Assembly (NCBI RefSeq): GCF_023721755.1
Contig: NZ_JAMDLH010000003.1
Coordinates: 62,001 to 126,000, forward strand
DNA from: Pleomorphomonas sp. NRK KF1
Lineage (GTDB): Bacteria; Pseudomonadota; Alphaproteobacteria; Rhizobiales; Pleomorphomonadaceae
Length of the DNA: 64,000 nucleotides
Direction: 5' to 3'
Part shown: positions 37,107-45,659 of the stretch, piece after piece
How positions within the stretch are numbered: the first letter of the stretch is position 1
Layout: each line of letters begins with the position of its first letter
Notes under the pieces: generated by a model
The model's input: only the letters and a program-made list of their open reading frames with translations
Database searches by the model: none
Told to the model about the DNA's origin: nothing
Program-made: the position numbers and the translations under genes

Positions 37107-38570
37107 TCAGGCGAGAAGATGGCCGACCGCCTTGCGCCAGCCGGCAAGGTGCGCCTCGCGGACGTCCTCCGGCATGGCCGGCGTGAACAGCATCTGTCCT
37201 TCGTCATTGCCCATCATCGCAAGTCCAAGGCCATGGAAAGCCACCGAGGCGGCGCCGAGGGCGCTCACCTCCGGGAACTTGCCACGACGAAGCGGTCGGT
37301 CGAGAATGTCGGCCTGGAACTGCATCAGGAAGTCGTTGCGCGATGCGCCGCCGTCGACCGACAGACCGGAGAGCGGAGCGCCGATGTCGGCCTCCATCGC
37401 CGTGAACACATCCGCCACCTGGAAAGCCACCGCTTCGATCGCGGCCCTGGCAAGGTGAGCCGGCTTTGTACCGAGCGCGAGCCCGTAGATCTCGCCGCGA
37501 ACGTCGTTGCGCCAATACGGGGCGCCGAGCCCGACCAGAGCCGGTATGAAGGTGACGCCGTTGCTGGACGGCACCGTCATGGCAAGGTCGGCAAGCGCGC
37601 CAGCGTCCTTCAGGCCGAGGAGTGACGACATGAAGGCGGCCGTCTGGCCGGAGACCGAGATGTTGCCCTCAAGGGCATGCCAAACCCGGCCGCCGAGGCT
37701 CCAGGCAATGGTGCCCGACAGACCGTGACGCGAGCGAACGCGCTTCGGCACCAGCGACATTAGCGACGTGCCAGTGCCATAGGTCGCCTTGACGGTGCCC
37801 GGTTCGCGCACGCCATGGCCAAACAGCGCTGCGTGCGAGTCACCCATCATACCGTGGACGGGAATGCCGGCCGGAAGGTTCGTCGCGTGGGCCGACGTTT
37901 CGCTAAAGCGGCTGTCCGAGGATTTCACGTCGGCCAGCATGGCCTTCGGCACGCCGAACAACTCGCAGAGCTCGTCGCTCCATGCGAGCGTCTCGGTGTC
38001 GAAGAGCTGGGTGCGGCTGGCATTGGAGTGATCGGTCGCATGAACCGCGCCGCCGGTGAAGTTCCACAACAGCCAACTGTCGATGGTACCGGCGCGGATG
38101 GCGCCCGTCGCCGCGCGAGCACGGCCGTCGGGAATGCGGTCGAGTATCCAGCCTATCTTGCTGGCGGGGAACAGCGGGTTGACGCCGAGGCCGGTGCGGG
38201 CCTCGACGAAATCACCATGGCCGGCGGCAATCAGAGCCTCGCAGGCCGAAGCGGTGCGGCGGCACTGCCAGATGATGCAAGGCGCAAGCGGTTTGCCTGT
38301 GGCAGCATCCCAGACCACGATCGATTCGCGCTGATTGGAGACGGCGACGGCAACCACGTCTCCGGACCGAGAATGCGTAGCCAGCTCATCGACAACGGCC
38401 CTGACCGCTGCCCAGATGGCCTCGGCCGATTGCTCGGCCCAGCCCGGCTGCGGATAGTCGACCGTCATCGGCCGGGACGCGGAGGCGATGACCGCTCCCG
38501 ACCGGTCGACGAGCAAGGCCTTTGTGTTGGTGGTTCCCTGGTCGATGGCCAGGACGAGAGCGTTGTCCAT
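37107..38570 (-). CDS. FGGY-family sugar kinase (apulose/xylulose/glycerol-kinase-like)
   Basis: Carbohydrate kinase of 487 aa with two actin-like domains. Landmarks are the phosphate-1 loop AIDQGTTNTKALL, GDSHAALFGHG, the adenosine-site GTGTSLM and DGGASRNDFLMQFQADIL near the C-terminus. Of two ATGs the second (38570) has AAGGA at proper spacing. It is the last gene of an operon with an isomerase and a two-subunit transketolase, starting 2 bp from the transketolase stop. In D-apiose catabolism the analogous kinase (AplK) makes D-apulose-4-phosphate. Xylulokinase or erythrulose kinase roles are alternatives. Confidence 0.88.
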   Translation of the reverse strand: MDNALVLAIDQGTTNTKALLVDRSGAVIASASRPMTVDYPQPGWAEQSAEAIWAAVRAVVDELATHSRSGDVVAVAVSNQRESIVVWDAATGKPLAPCIIWQCRRTASACEALIAAGHGDFVEARTGLGVNPLFPASKIGWILDRIPDGRARAATGAIRAGTIDSWLLWNFTGGAVHATDHSNASRTQLFDTETLAWSDELCELFGVPKAMLADVKSSDSRFSETSAHATNLPAGIPVHGMMGDSHAALFGHGVREPGTVKATYGTGTSLMSLVPKRVRSRHGLSGTIAWSLGGRVWHALEGNISVSGQTAAFMSSLLGLKDAGALADLAMTVPSSNGVTFIPALVGLGAPYWRNDVRGEIYGLALGTKPAHLARAAIEAVAFQVADVFTAMEADIGAPLSGLSVDGGASRNDFLMQFQADILDRPLRRGKFPEVSALGAASVAFHGLGLAMMGNDEGQMLFTPAMPEDVREAHLAGWRKAVGHLLA

Positions 38571-38572
38571 CG

Positions 38573-39529
38573 TCATTCCTTGCGGCTGATCGCCTTTCGC
38601 GCCGCCGCGGCAATACCGGCCGCGGTGAGGCCAAAGTGATCGAACAGGAAGTCCACGGTACCCGTGGGCACGAAGCCGGGGAAGCCGACCAATTCCATCG
38701 GCACCGGTCGACGGAGGGCGAGCGTCTCAGCTACGGCACCGCCAAGGCCACCGCGAACGCTGGCTTCCTCGACCGTGACGACGGCACCTGTTCCGGCGGC
38801 ATCGACGATCGCCTCGATGTCGAGCGGGTTCATCCACGCCATGTTGACGACGCGCGCCGACACGCCGCCCTCGGCCAGCACCTCGGCCGCCCGAAGCGCC
38901 TTGTGCAGCATGACGCCGTTGGCGAGGATCGCGACGTCGGTGCCCTCACGCATCACTTCCGCCTTGCCCGGCTCGATGCGATCGATCTTGTGCTCGAGCG
39001 CGGGCACCGGATAGCGGCTGACGCGGATGAACACCGGGCCTTCGTAGGCCGCCGCGAAGCGAATGGCCTGTTCGGTTTCCCAAGGATCGGACGGCACGAT
39101 GGTGACGAGGTTGGCAAGCGGCCTCAGCCAGGCGAGGTCCTCGATCGAGTGGTGGGTCGGCCCAAGTTCGCCATAGCCGATGCCGGGCGACTGGCCGCAC
39201 AGCTTGACGTTGGTGTTGGAGTAGGCGACGTCGGCCTTCACCTGTTCGAGCGCCCGCCCGGTCAGGAAGCAGGAGGCGCAGGAGACGAAGGGAATGCGCC
39301 CGCCGTTGGCAAGGCCGGCGCCGACGCCGACCATGTTCTGCTCGGCGATGCCGACGTTGACGAGCCGCTCGGGCCAGCGCTTCTTGAAGCCGCCGAGCTT
39401 GGAGGAGCCGACGCTGTCGTTGACAACGGCGACCACCCTGTCGTCGGCCTCGGCCAGCGCTTCCAGCGTCTTCGAAAAGGCATCGCGGCAGTCGTAGAGG
39501 CCTTCGTTGGTCTTGGTAGCGGCCGACAT
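38573..39529 (-). CDS. transketolase, C-terminal subunit
   Basis: This 318-aa protein holds the pyrimidine-binding (Pyr) and C-terminal domains of transketolase. The glutamate that activates thiamine diphosphate is in NVGIAEQNMVGVGAGLA, and GYGELGPTHHSIEDLAWLR is typical. It overlaps the N-terminal subunit gene by one base (TGATG), which favours equal synthesis. Split transketolases occur in specialised sugar pathways (AptB of D-apiose catabolism, SqwGH of sulfoquinovose), whereas housekeeping transketolase is a single chain. Apulose-4-phosphate is the leading substrate guess. Confidence 0.9.
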   Translation of the reverse strand: MSAATKTNEGLYDCRDAFSKTLEALAEADDRVVAVVNDSVGSSKLGGFKKRWPERLVNVGIAEQNMVGVGAGLANGGRIPFVSCASCFLTGRALEQVKADVAYSNTNVKLCGQSPGIGYGELGPTHHSIEDLAWLRPLANLVTIVPSDPWETEQAIRFAAAYEGPVFIRVSRYPVPALEHKIDRIEPGKAEVMREGTDVAILANGVMLHKALRAAEVLAEGGVSARVVNMAWMNPLDIEAIVDAAGTGAVVTVEEASVRGGLGGAVAETLALRRPVPMELVGFPGFVPTGTVDFLFDHFGLTAAGIAAAARKAISRKE

Positions 39530-40377
39530 CAGATGAGCTCCTTCATCGCCTGGGCGAACTGTTCGTCCGTGGGGACGCCGTGGTGCCAGGAGACGTTGTC
39601 TTCCATGAAGGACACGCCCTTGCCCTTGATGGTGTTGGCGATGACGCAAAGCGGCTTGTCGCGGCTCTCCGGATCGGCGCCGAGCACGTCGAGCAGGGCG
39701 GCATGATCGTGGCCGTCGATCATCTCGACATGGAAGCCGAAGGCCCGCCACTTGTCGTCGAGCGGGTCGAGAGAGTTGGTCGCTTCGGTGCGGTCGCCCT
39801 GCTGCAGGCGATTGCGGTCGACGATGACGGTGAGCCGGTTGAGCTTGCGGTGGCCGGCGGCCATGGCCGCTTCCCAGTTGGAGCCTTCCTGCAGCTCTCC
39901 ATCGCCGGTGAGCACGAAGGTGCGGTAGTCCTTGGCCGTGAGTTTGCCGGCGATGGCGATGCCGACGGCGACCGGCAGGCCGTGCCCGAGCGGACCGGTA
40001 TTGGTTTCGATGCCCGGCAGGTAATTGCGGTTGGGGTGGCCGTTCAACTTCGAAAGCGGCTGCATGTAGGTCTTGAGTTGGGCTTCGGGAAAGAAGCCCG
40101 CCTGGGCCAGCACCGAGTAGAAGGCGCCGGTGCAATGTCCCTTGCTCATGATGAAGCGGTCGCGGTCCGGATGGCGCGGCTCGTTGGGGTCGTAGCGCAT
40201 GACGCCGAAGTAGAGCGTCGCCAGGATGTCGGCCGCCGAGAAGTCGCCGCCGGGATGGCCGAGCTGAGCCTCGTGGACCATCGTGAAGGCACTGCGACGG
40301 ATATTGAGTGCCTTGGCGCGGACCATGTCGATCCTGTCGGCGCCGGAGACCGGCGCCGAGGCGGTTGAAAGGGACAT
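39529..40377 (-). CDS. transketolase, N-terminal (ThDP-binding) subunit
   Basis: This 282-aa protein holds the pyrophosphate-binding domain. Landmarks are the active-site histidine region AQLGHPGGDFS, SKGHCTGAFYSVLA and the thiamine-diphosphate metal motif starting GDGELQEGSNWEAAMAA and closing at IVDRNRLQQGD. GGAGAACACGAC precedes the ATG. It sits 32 bp after the isomerase gene. With the subunit encoded immediately downstream it forms one complete transketolase. It is the AptA counterpart if the operon serves D-apiose. Confidence 0.9.
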   Translation of the reverse strand: MSLSTASAPVSGADRIDMVRAKALNIRRSAFTMVHEAQLGHPGGDFSAADILATLYFGVMRYDPNEPRHPDRDRFIMSKGHCTGAFYSVLAQAGFFPEAQLKTYMQPLSKLNGHPNRNYLPGIETNTGPLGHGLPVAVGIAIAGKLTAKDYRTFVLTGDGELQEGSNWEAAMAAGHRKLNRLTVIVDRNRLQQGDRTEATNSLDPLDDKWRAFGFHVEMIDGHDHAALLDVLGADPESRDKPLCVIANTIKGKGVSFMEDNVSWHHGVPTDEQFAQAMKELI

Positions 40378-40409
40378 GTCGTGTTCTCCGGGTTGCGGCC
40401 GGCTGGCCG

Positions 40410-41876
40410 TCAACAGAAAGCCTTGAGGCCGAGCGTCGGCGCGGCCTCGCCGTTGTGATGGTAGATGGGCAGCTTCATGTAGCGGCTGACCGCTTCCTCG
40501 ACGATGCCGGCCACCTGGCCGCGCACCATGGCGACGTGATGCTCGAAACCGTTCTGCGTCACCACTTTCAGAAGCTGGCGCAGCTTCTCGACCTGGATCA
40601 CGGCGATGCCGCCATCCATGCCGTAGGGGTCGTCGGTGAACTGGCCGTCGCCGACATAGGCCTTGATGGTGGCGTTGAGATCGTCGGAGGAGAAGCGCAG
40701 GAAGCTCATCGGCCCTGCCTTGACCTTGCCCTTGACGGCGCCGAAGCACTTGTCACGGCCAATGGTCTCGCCGAGCACGTCGAGCTCGCCGATGTTGGGC
40801 GTGTCGCCGAAGAAGCTCTTCGGATAGTTGCCGCAGTGGGTGCCGACGCACTTGTCGGGGTCGTAGCCGTAGTTGTTGTTCCAGTCGAGGATGGCGGCCG
40901 GCTGGCCGGCGGCGAGCGTCAGCGCGTACATGGAGAGCGTGCCGAGCACGTCCACCTCGCAGGCGCTGGGCATCAGCTTCTCGCCCATCATGCTCATGGA
41001 AAGGCAGGTGGCGCAGCCGTAGTTGTCCTGCAACGACCGCCAGCACTGGATGGCCGAAGCGTCGCAGTCGTTCTCGCCCATCCATTCGTCGATGGCGATG
41101 CCCCACTTGGCCTGCTTCAGAACCTGCTCGGGACGGATATGGGCGTCGATCTTGCCGTAGCCGCCGATGGCCGCGAGCTTGTCCTTCACGCTGGCGGCGC
41201 TGTCGTCGATCGCCTTGGCGCGTCCGATGATCTCGGAGAGGTCGACCGGCACCACGGTGACGCCCATCGCCTGAAGCAGCTTCTCGGAGTAGCGCATGGT
41301 CTGGAACGGCGCCGTGCGGGCGCCGATGGCGCCGATGCGGGCGTGGCTGAGGCCGCGCACTGTGCGGCAGACGCGGGCGAAGGTATCGAGATCCTTGCCG
41401 AACTCCTCGCCGTCGAGATCCGAGGTGTGGCTGGTCGTCTCGGTAAAGGGGACGCCATAATTGTAGAAGTTGTTGGCGACCGAGATCTTGCCGCAGAAGG
41501 CGTCGCGGCGGCTCTTGACGTCGACCTTGTCGAACTCGTCGTTGCAGGCCTGCAGGAGGATCGGCACGCCGAGGCTGGCGGCCATGACCATCTCGATGAT
41601 GGCGATCTCGTCGCCGAAGTTGGCAAGCGATATGACGAGCCCGTCGATCTCGCCTTTGTGGGCGGCGAAGAAGCGACCATAGAGCTTGGCGTCATCGCGC
41701 GACTGCACGGCGCCGTTCACCGTGGCGTCCACCGGCGGCATCAGCGTGCGGATGCCGAGGCGCGCCGCCTGCGCTTCCAGATCGTTGCGCGCCTTGATGC
41801 AGGGGGCTCCGTTGAAGAACTGGCGGCTGCCAACCACCAGGCCGAGGGTCACTTCGCGCTTGAACTTGTCCGTCAT
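40410..41876 (-). CDS. L-fucose/L-arabinose isomerase-family enzyme
   Basis: Predicted Mn-dependent aldose-ketose isomerase of 488 aa with the FucI/AraA fold. Candidate metal ligands are E307 in SACEVDVLG, D331 in ILDWNN and H347 in GTHCGNYP. Five cysteines close to the active site (C288, C291, C306, C343, C348) are notable. It is the first gene of the operon with the split transketolase and the FGGY kinase, and so should make the ketose that the kinase phosphorylates. An aldopentose such as D-apiose, D-arabinose or L-arabinose is possible; the transketolase favours a substrate giving an apulose- or xylulose-like ketose phosphate. Confidence 0.85.
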   Translation of the reverse strand: MTDKFKREVTLGLVVGSRQFFNGAPCIKARNDLEAQAARLGIRTLMPPVDATVNGAVQSRDDAKLYGRFFAAHKGEIDGLVISLANFGDEIAIIEMVMAASLGVPILLQACNDEFDKVDVKSRRDAFCGKISVANNFYNYGVPFTETTSHTSDLDGEEFGKDLDTFARVCRTVRGLSHARIGAIGARTAPFQTMRYSEKLLQAMGVTVVPVDLSEIIGRAKAIDDSAASVKDKLAAIGGYGKIDAHIRPEQVLKQAKWGIAIDEWMGENDCDASAIQCWRSLQDNYGCATCLSMSMMGEKLMPSACEVDVLGTLSMYALTLAAGQPAAILDWNNNYGYDPDKCVGTHCGNYPKSFFGDTPNIGELDVLGETIGRDKCFGAVKGKVKAGPMSFLRFSSDDLNATIKAYVGDGQFTDDPYGMDGGIAVIQVEKLRQLLKVVTQNGFEHHVAMVRGQVAGIVEEAVSRYMKLPIYHHNGEAAPTLGLKAFC

Positions 41877-41919
41877 TCCATCCTCCCGTCGACGATGTTT
41901 GCGCCGACATGAATTCAGT

Positions 41920-41947
41920 TTTCGATTTTTATCGCTTTCTTTCGTTT
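41920..41947. promoter_or_regulatory. DeoR-type phased operator of the isomerase operon
   Basis: Three TCG-centred repeats (TTTCGATT, ATCGCTTTCT, TTCGTTT) with CG steps exactly 10 bp apart. The site matches 24 of 28 positions of the reverse complement of 43296-43323. It lies directly downstream of the predicted -10 box and 44 bp before the isomerase ATG. Confidence 0.75.
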
Positions 41948-41948
41948 G

Positions 41949-41977
41949 ATGATGTTTTTTAGGGGGCGTTTTGTCAA
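41949..41977 (-). promoter_or_regulatory. predicted sigma-70 promoter of the isomerase operon
   Basis: On the minus strand, TTGACA (41977-41972), a 17-bp spacer and CATCAT (41954-41949). The phased operator covers the presumed transcription start. Confidence 0.55.
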
Positions 41978-42105
41978 TAGGATTTTTGCCCGCTCCCTAT
42001 GCCCGGAGCGCCGTCGGCGTTGCCCTTGCTCGGCCGGACGGCAAAAAGTCTTGGCCGCCGGCCGGAAATCGGAGCTATAAGGAACGCAAGAAAGCGAAGG
42101 TCTCC

Positions 42106-42963
42106 ATGGTGACAGAAGCATCGAATGGTAGCGGAACGGACGCAGGTGCGTCTGGCAAACGCGGCGGAGCCGCGGCGGAAACGCCCGCTTTCACCGGACT
42201 TCTGGCCGAACCCCGGCGCATGAAGATTCTCGAATGGCTGCAGGAGGAAGGCAGCGCCCGCGTGCGCGAGCTGTCGCAGGCTTTCAAGGTGTCCGAAGCC
42301 ACCATCAGGCAGGATCTGGAGCGGCTGGAGCAGGACGGCCACATTCTGCGCGAGCATGGCGGCGCCTATCTCAAGACCGTGCAACAGCAGGTCGGCACCA
42401 TGTCGCTGCAGCACATCGAGAACATGGATCGCAAGCGGAAGATCGGCGCCAAGGCGGCCTCGCTGGTGAAGAACAACGAGACGATCATTCTCGATGCCGG
42501 CTCCACCACCACCGAGATCGCCCAACGCCTGACGACCCGCGAAAATCTGACGGTCATCACCAACGCGCTCAACATCGCCATCATTCTCGGCGCCGTTCCA
42601 GGTTATGCCGTGCATATGCCTGGCGGCCAGTTCAAGGCGCCGACGCTGTCGCTCTCGGGTGACAAGTCGGTCGAGTACTTCCGCAACATCTTCGCTTCGA
42701 AGCTGTTTCTCGCCACCGCCGGCGTCTCGATCGACGCAGGCCTCACCTACCCAAGCTTTGCCGATTTGCAGCTCAAGGAGGCGATGATCAAGGCCGCCGC
42801 CCACGTCTATCTCGTGGCCGATTCGTCCAAGATCAATCGCACCTCCTTCACGCGTCTCGGCAATCTCGACGTGATCCATTCCTTCGTGACCGACGACGGC
42901 ATCGCCGATAGCGACGCCAAGGAGTTCGAGCGCCGAGGCATCGAGCTGATCGTCGCTACCTGA
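42106..42963 (+). CDS. DeoR-family transcriptional repressor
   Basis: This 285-aa repressor has a winged HTH (EPRRMKILEWLQEEGSARVR, RELSQAFKVSEATIRQDLER) and a DeoR C-terminal sugar-phosphate sensor (ILDAGSTTTEIAQRL, TNALNIA, ATAGVSIDAGLTYPS, VADSSKINRTSF). The start at 42106 has GAAGG upstream; the open frame extends further with no SD. A ~30-residue flexible tail precedes the HTH. It is divergent from the isomerase-transketolase-kinase operon and upstream of the CUT2 importer. The phased TCG operators at both promoters are of the type bound by DeoR proteins. The inducer is probably a phosphorylated intermediate. Confidence 0.92.
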   Translation: MVTEASNGSGTDAGASGKRGGAAAETPAFTGLLAEPRRMKILEWLQEEGSARVRELSQAFKVSEATIRQDLERLEQDGHILREHGGAYLKTVQQQVGTMSLQHIENMDRKRKIGAKAASLVKNNETIILDAGSTTTEIAQRLTTRENLTVITNALNIAIILGAVPGYAVHMPGGQFKAPTLSLSGDKSVEYFRNIFASKLFLATAGVSIDAGLTYPSFADLQLKEAMIKAAAHVYLVADSSKINRTSFTRLGNLDVIHSFVTDDGIADSDAKEFERRGIELIVAT

Positions 42964-43110
42964 TTTCGCGCTCCAGCGAACTGGATTTTCGCCGGGCGGC
43001 GTCACTCTCGCCTGGGCATTGCGCTGCGTCATCACGATGTTGTTGGCGGCCTCCTTGTCATGTCGAGGCTTGACTGCTCGCCGTTGGCGAGTTTCGGGCG
43101 GTTTGCTACC

Positions 43111-43136
43111 TTTCGAATATTATCGACTTTTGTCTA
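43111..43136. promoter_or_regulatory. degenerate DeoR-type phased site
   Basis: TTTCGAATATTATCGACTTT carries two of the three TCG steps with 10-bp spacing; the third position reads TGTCTAG. It lies about 185 bp upstream of the full site at 43296-43323, so looping between them is conceivable. Confidence 0.45.
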
Positions 43137-43290
43137 GTAGCGCCCGATTCCGTGATCGTTGGTGTTGCGAAAGGCGCCTCCTGATCCGGGAAGCGGTTCA
43201 GCCTTGATGCGAAGTCGCGGAAATCGGCGGAAAATATCGTCAAGCTTATGCCGTGGCACCAAATGGCGCCTTGCTGGCACGAATGATCCG

Positions 43291-43319
43291 TTGACAAACG
43301 ATAGAAAACGAAAATAATC
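43291..43319 (+). promoter_or_regulatory. predicted sigma-70 promoter of the DUF2291-CUT2 operon
   Basis: A perfect TTGACA (43291-43296) is followed after 16-17 bp by an AATAAT/ATAATC -10 box. The operator at 43296-43323 overlaps the whole spacer and -10 region, so bound repressor would block polymerase. Confidence 0.65.
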
Positions 43320-43323
43320 GAAA
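43296..43323. promoter_or_regulatory. DeoR-type phased operator of the CUT2 importer operon
   Basis: AAACGATAGAAAACG and AAAATAATCGAAA contain three CG steps spaced 10 bp apart. The reverse complement matches the site at 41920-41947 in 24 of 28 positions. Confidence 0.75.
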
Positions 43324-43369
43324 CATCAGGTTCGGGACGGAGATCCCCGCGACCCCAGGGAGGATGAGC

Positions 43370-44095
43370 ATGCCAGATCATGCTGCGTCGCGTCGGCCTT
43401 CTGCCGGCACGGCCGACAACCAGTCGTTTGCCGCTCGTCGCGGCCAGAGCGGCATCGTGCTTTCAAGGCGTCTCATAGTTGCCGGTGTGCTGGCGGTGGC
43501 GTTGGCCGGCTGCAAGATCCTGCCGATCCAGAGCGAGTCCGAGGCGGCCCAGCAGAAGTTCAACGGCGTCGACTACGTGACCAAGCTTTGGGATGGCGAG
43601 GTCGTGCCGGTCGTCCGCGACAAGGCGTTTCCGATCGAGACGGTGATCGCCGCCATCGAGGGCGGTCTCGACAAGGCGGGTCAGGAGTTCGGCCACCGCC
43701 CCGCGGAAGAGGGCAGTCCTTGGAGCTTCGTCGTCAAGGGAACGGCGGTGATCAAGGAAAAGAACACCGCCTCGCGGGCCGGCACCGTGTTGATCGACGT
43801 TGCGACCGCGAAGGGGCCGGTGCCGGTCACCATCCAGATCGGTCCGGTGATCAAGGGCAACTCGCTGCGCGACGCCATGCCCTTCATCAACTTCCAGAAT
43901 TTCACCAATCAGCTTGAGTTCGCCGAGGTTGGCCGCGCTTTCAATGGCCGCGTCGCCGCCGATCTCAAGCCGGTCGTCGATGCGCTGGCCCCTGGCCAGA
44001 CGATCGCCTACTCCGGCACCTTCTCGCTCAACTCGGCCACCGACAAGGTCCTGCTGACTCCGGTTCTGATCGGTCCGGCGGGAGGCGGAGAATGA
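43370..44095 (+). CDS. DUF2291-family periplasmic lipoprotein of a sugar importer
   Basis: Predicted lipoprotein of 241 aa with lipobox LAGC at residues 45-48 (VLAVALAGCKILP) after a long 33-residue n-region. The ATG at 43370 has GGGAGG at good spacing. A GTG at 43457 would give a cleaner signal peptide but has no SD. The DUF2291 domain follows (PIETVIAAIEGGLDKAG to TDKVLLTPVLIG). Members are found next to ribose-type ABC importers, as here, where it overlaps the ATPase gene by 4 bp. Its role is unknown; an accessory of substrate delivery is plausible. Confidence 0.85.
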   Translation: MPDHAASRRPSAGTADNQSFAARRGQSGIVLSRRLIVAGVLAVALAGCKILPIQSESEAAQQKFNGVDYVTKLWDGEVVPVVRDKAFPIETVIAAIEGGLDKAGQEFGHRPAEEGSPWSFVVKGTAVIKEKNTASRAGTVLIDVATAKGPVPVTIQIGPVIKGNSLRDAMPFINFQNFTNQLEFAEVGRAFNGRVAADLKPVVDALAPGQTIAYSGTFSLNSATDKVLLTPVLIGPAGGGE

Positions 44096-45657
44096 GCGCG
44101 CTGGAACGGTCCGACGCGCCGGAGATCATTCTTCGCGCCGAGAAGATGACCCGCGTCTTCCCCGGTACCGTTGCCTTGGAAGATGTCGATTTCGACGTCT
44201 ACGAGCGGTCGGTCAATGTGCTGATCGGCGAGAACGGCGCCGGCAAGTCGACGCTGATGCGTATCCTCGCCGGCGTCGATCAGGCGACCTCCGGCCGCAT
44301 CGTGATGGGCGGCGAGGAAGTGCGGTTCTCCTCCGTGCTCGACGCGGCAAAGAAGGGCATCGGCATCGTCTTCCAGGAGCTCAATCTCTGCCCCAACCTC
44401 ACGGTCACCGAGAACATTTTCCTCGGGCGCGACATGACCATGGGCGGTGTTCACATCGACATGCCCCGCCAGCGCGAGCGCGCCAGGGAGTTGCTCGCCC
44501 GGCTCGAACACGACATCGACCCGGATACGCTGGTCGACGATCTCAGGATTGGCGAGCAGCAGATCGTGGAGATCGCCAAGGCGCTGGCCGACGATGCCCG
44601 CGTGCTGATCATGGACGAGCCGACGTCGGCGCTGTCGGCCTCCGAGGTTGAGGTGCTATTCCGTGTTATCGCCGAACTGAAGAAGTCGGGCGTCGCCATC
44701 ATCTACATCTCGCATCGTCTCGAGGAGCTCGTCCGCATCGGCGACTATTTCACGGTTCTGCGCGACGGCCATTTCCAGGCGAGCGCCCCCAAGGGCGAGG
44801 CGACCATTCCCTGGATCATCCGCCAGATGCTCGGCACGTCGGAGTTCGCCAAGCGCCAGCAGCGCGAGGTGAAGGTGGGCGAGCCCGTGCTTTCGGTCCG
44901 GAACCTGAAGCTGCCGCGCGTCGGTGGCGGTTACCTCGTTGATGACGTCGGCGTCGACTTCCGGGCCGGCGAGATCGTCGGCATCTACGGTCTGCTGGGT
45001 GCCGGCCGCTCCGAGCTGTTCGAAAGCCTGTTCGGCCTCAGGGCCGACGCGCGTGGCACGGTCACCATCAACGGCAAGTCGATCGACCAGTTGCCGGTAT
45101 CCAAGCGCATTGCCGCCGGCCTCTTCCTGGTGCCGGAGGATCGGCAGCGTGACGGACTGGTACAGAATCTCACCGTCGGTAAGAATCTGTCGCTCGCCAG
45201 TCTCGCCAAGGTCACCAAGCTCTTCACCGTGCAAAACGGAGCCGAACGCAAGGCGATCGACGCTCTTTTCCGCTCGCTGCGCATCAAGGCGCCGTCGCCG
45301 GAAACGCCCATCACCTCCCTGTCCGGTGGCAACCAGCAGAAGGTGGTCATCGGCAAGAGCCTGATGACCGAACCGAGGGTGCTCCTCCTCGACGAACCCA
45401 CCCGCGGTATCGATATCGGCGCCAAGGAAGAGGTGTTCCGCACCATGCGCGAACTGGCCGATCAAGGCCTCGCGGTGGTGTTCGCCACGTCCGACCTCAA
45501 GGAGGTCCACGCCGTTTCCGATCGCGTGCTGGTGATGTCGCAGGGGCGGATCACCGCCGACCTGCCCGATCACGAGGCGACCGACGAAGTCATCGTTCGC
45601 GCGTCCACCAAGGGACACGCCGCCCCCGCTCACGACCACCCGGTTCAGGACCAGTGA
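44092..45657 (+). CDS. CUT2 sugar ABC importer, duplicated ATPase (RbsA-like)
   Basis: This 521-aa protein has two fused ATPase domains. Domain 1 has GENGAGKST, LRIGEQQIVEIAKAL and VLIMDEPTSALS. Domain 2 has GLLGAGRSE (degenerate Walker A), SLSGGNQQKVVIGK and VLLLDEPTRGIDIG. The C-terminal ~15 residues are rich in His, Ala and Pro. It partners with the permease at 45660 and the binding protein at 46839. The preceding phased operator puts it under the same control as the isomerase operon. Confidence 0.93.
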   Translation: MSALERSDAPEIILRAEKMTRVFPGTVALEDVDFDVYERSVNVLIGENGAGKSTLMRILAGVDQATSGRIVMGGEEVRFSSVLDAAKKGIGIVFQELNLCPNLTVTENIFLGRDMTMGGVHIDMPRQRERARELLARLEHDIDPDTLVDDLRIGEQQIVEIAKALADDARVLIMDEPTSALSASEVEVLFRVIAELKKSGVAIIYISHRLEELVRIGDYFTVLRDGHFQASAPKGEATIPWIIRQMLGTSEFAKRQQREVKVGEPVLSVRNLKLPRVGGGYLVDDVGVDFRAGEIVGIYGLLGAGRSELFESLFGLRADARGTVTINGKSIDQLPVSKRIAAGLFLVPEDRQRDGLVQNLTVGKNLSLASLAKVTKLFTVQNGAERKAIDALFRSLRIKAPSPETPITSLSGGNQQKVVIGKSLMTEPRVLLLDEPTRGIDIGAKEEVFRTMRELADQGLAVVFATSDLKEVHAVSDRVLVMSQGRITADLPDHEATDEVIVRASTKGHAAPAHDHPVQDQ

Positions 45658-45659
45658 CC

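Larger units (their letters stand above)
42964..43369. other. 406-bp intergenic regulatory region
   Basis: It holds a degenerate phased site at 43111-43136, the promoter and operator at 43291-43323 and the SD of the DUF2291 gene. No convincing open reading frame is present. A short frame at 43019-43207 has no SD and no recognisable composition. Confidence 0.6.

Noticed and set aside
43019-43207. Short frame in the 406-bp intergenic region
   Set aside because: No SD, no domain, and it overlaps the degenerate operator site.
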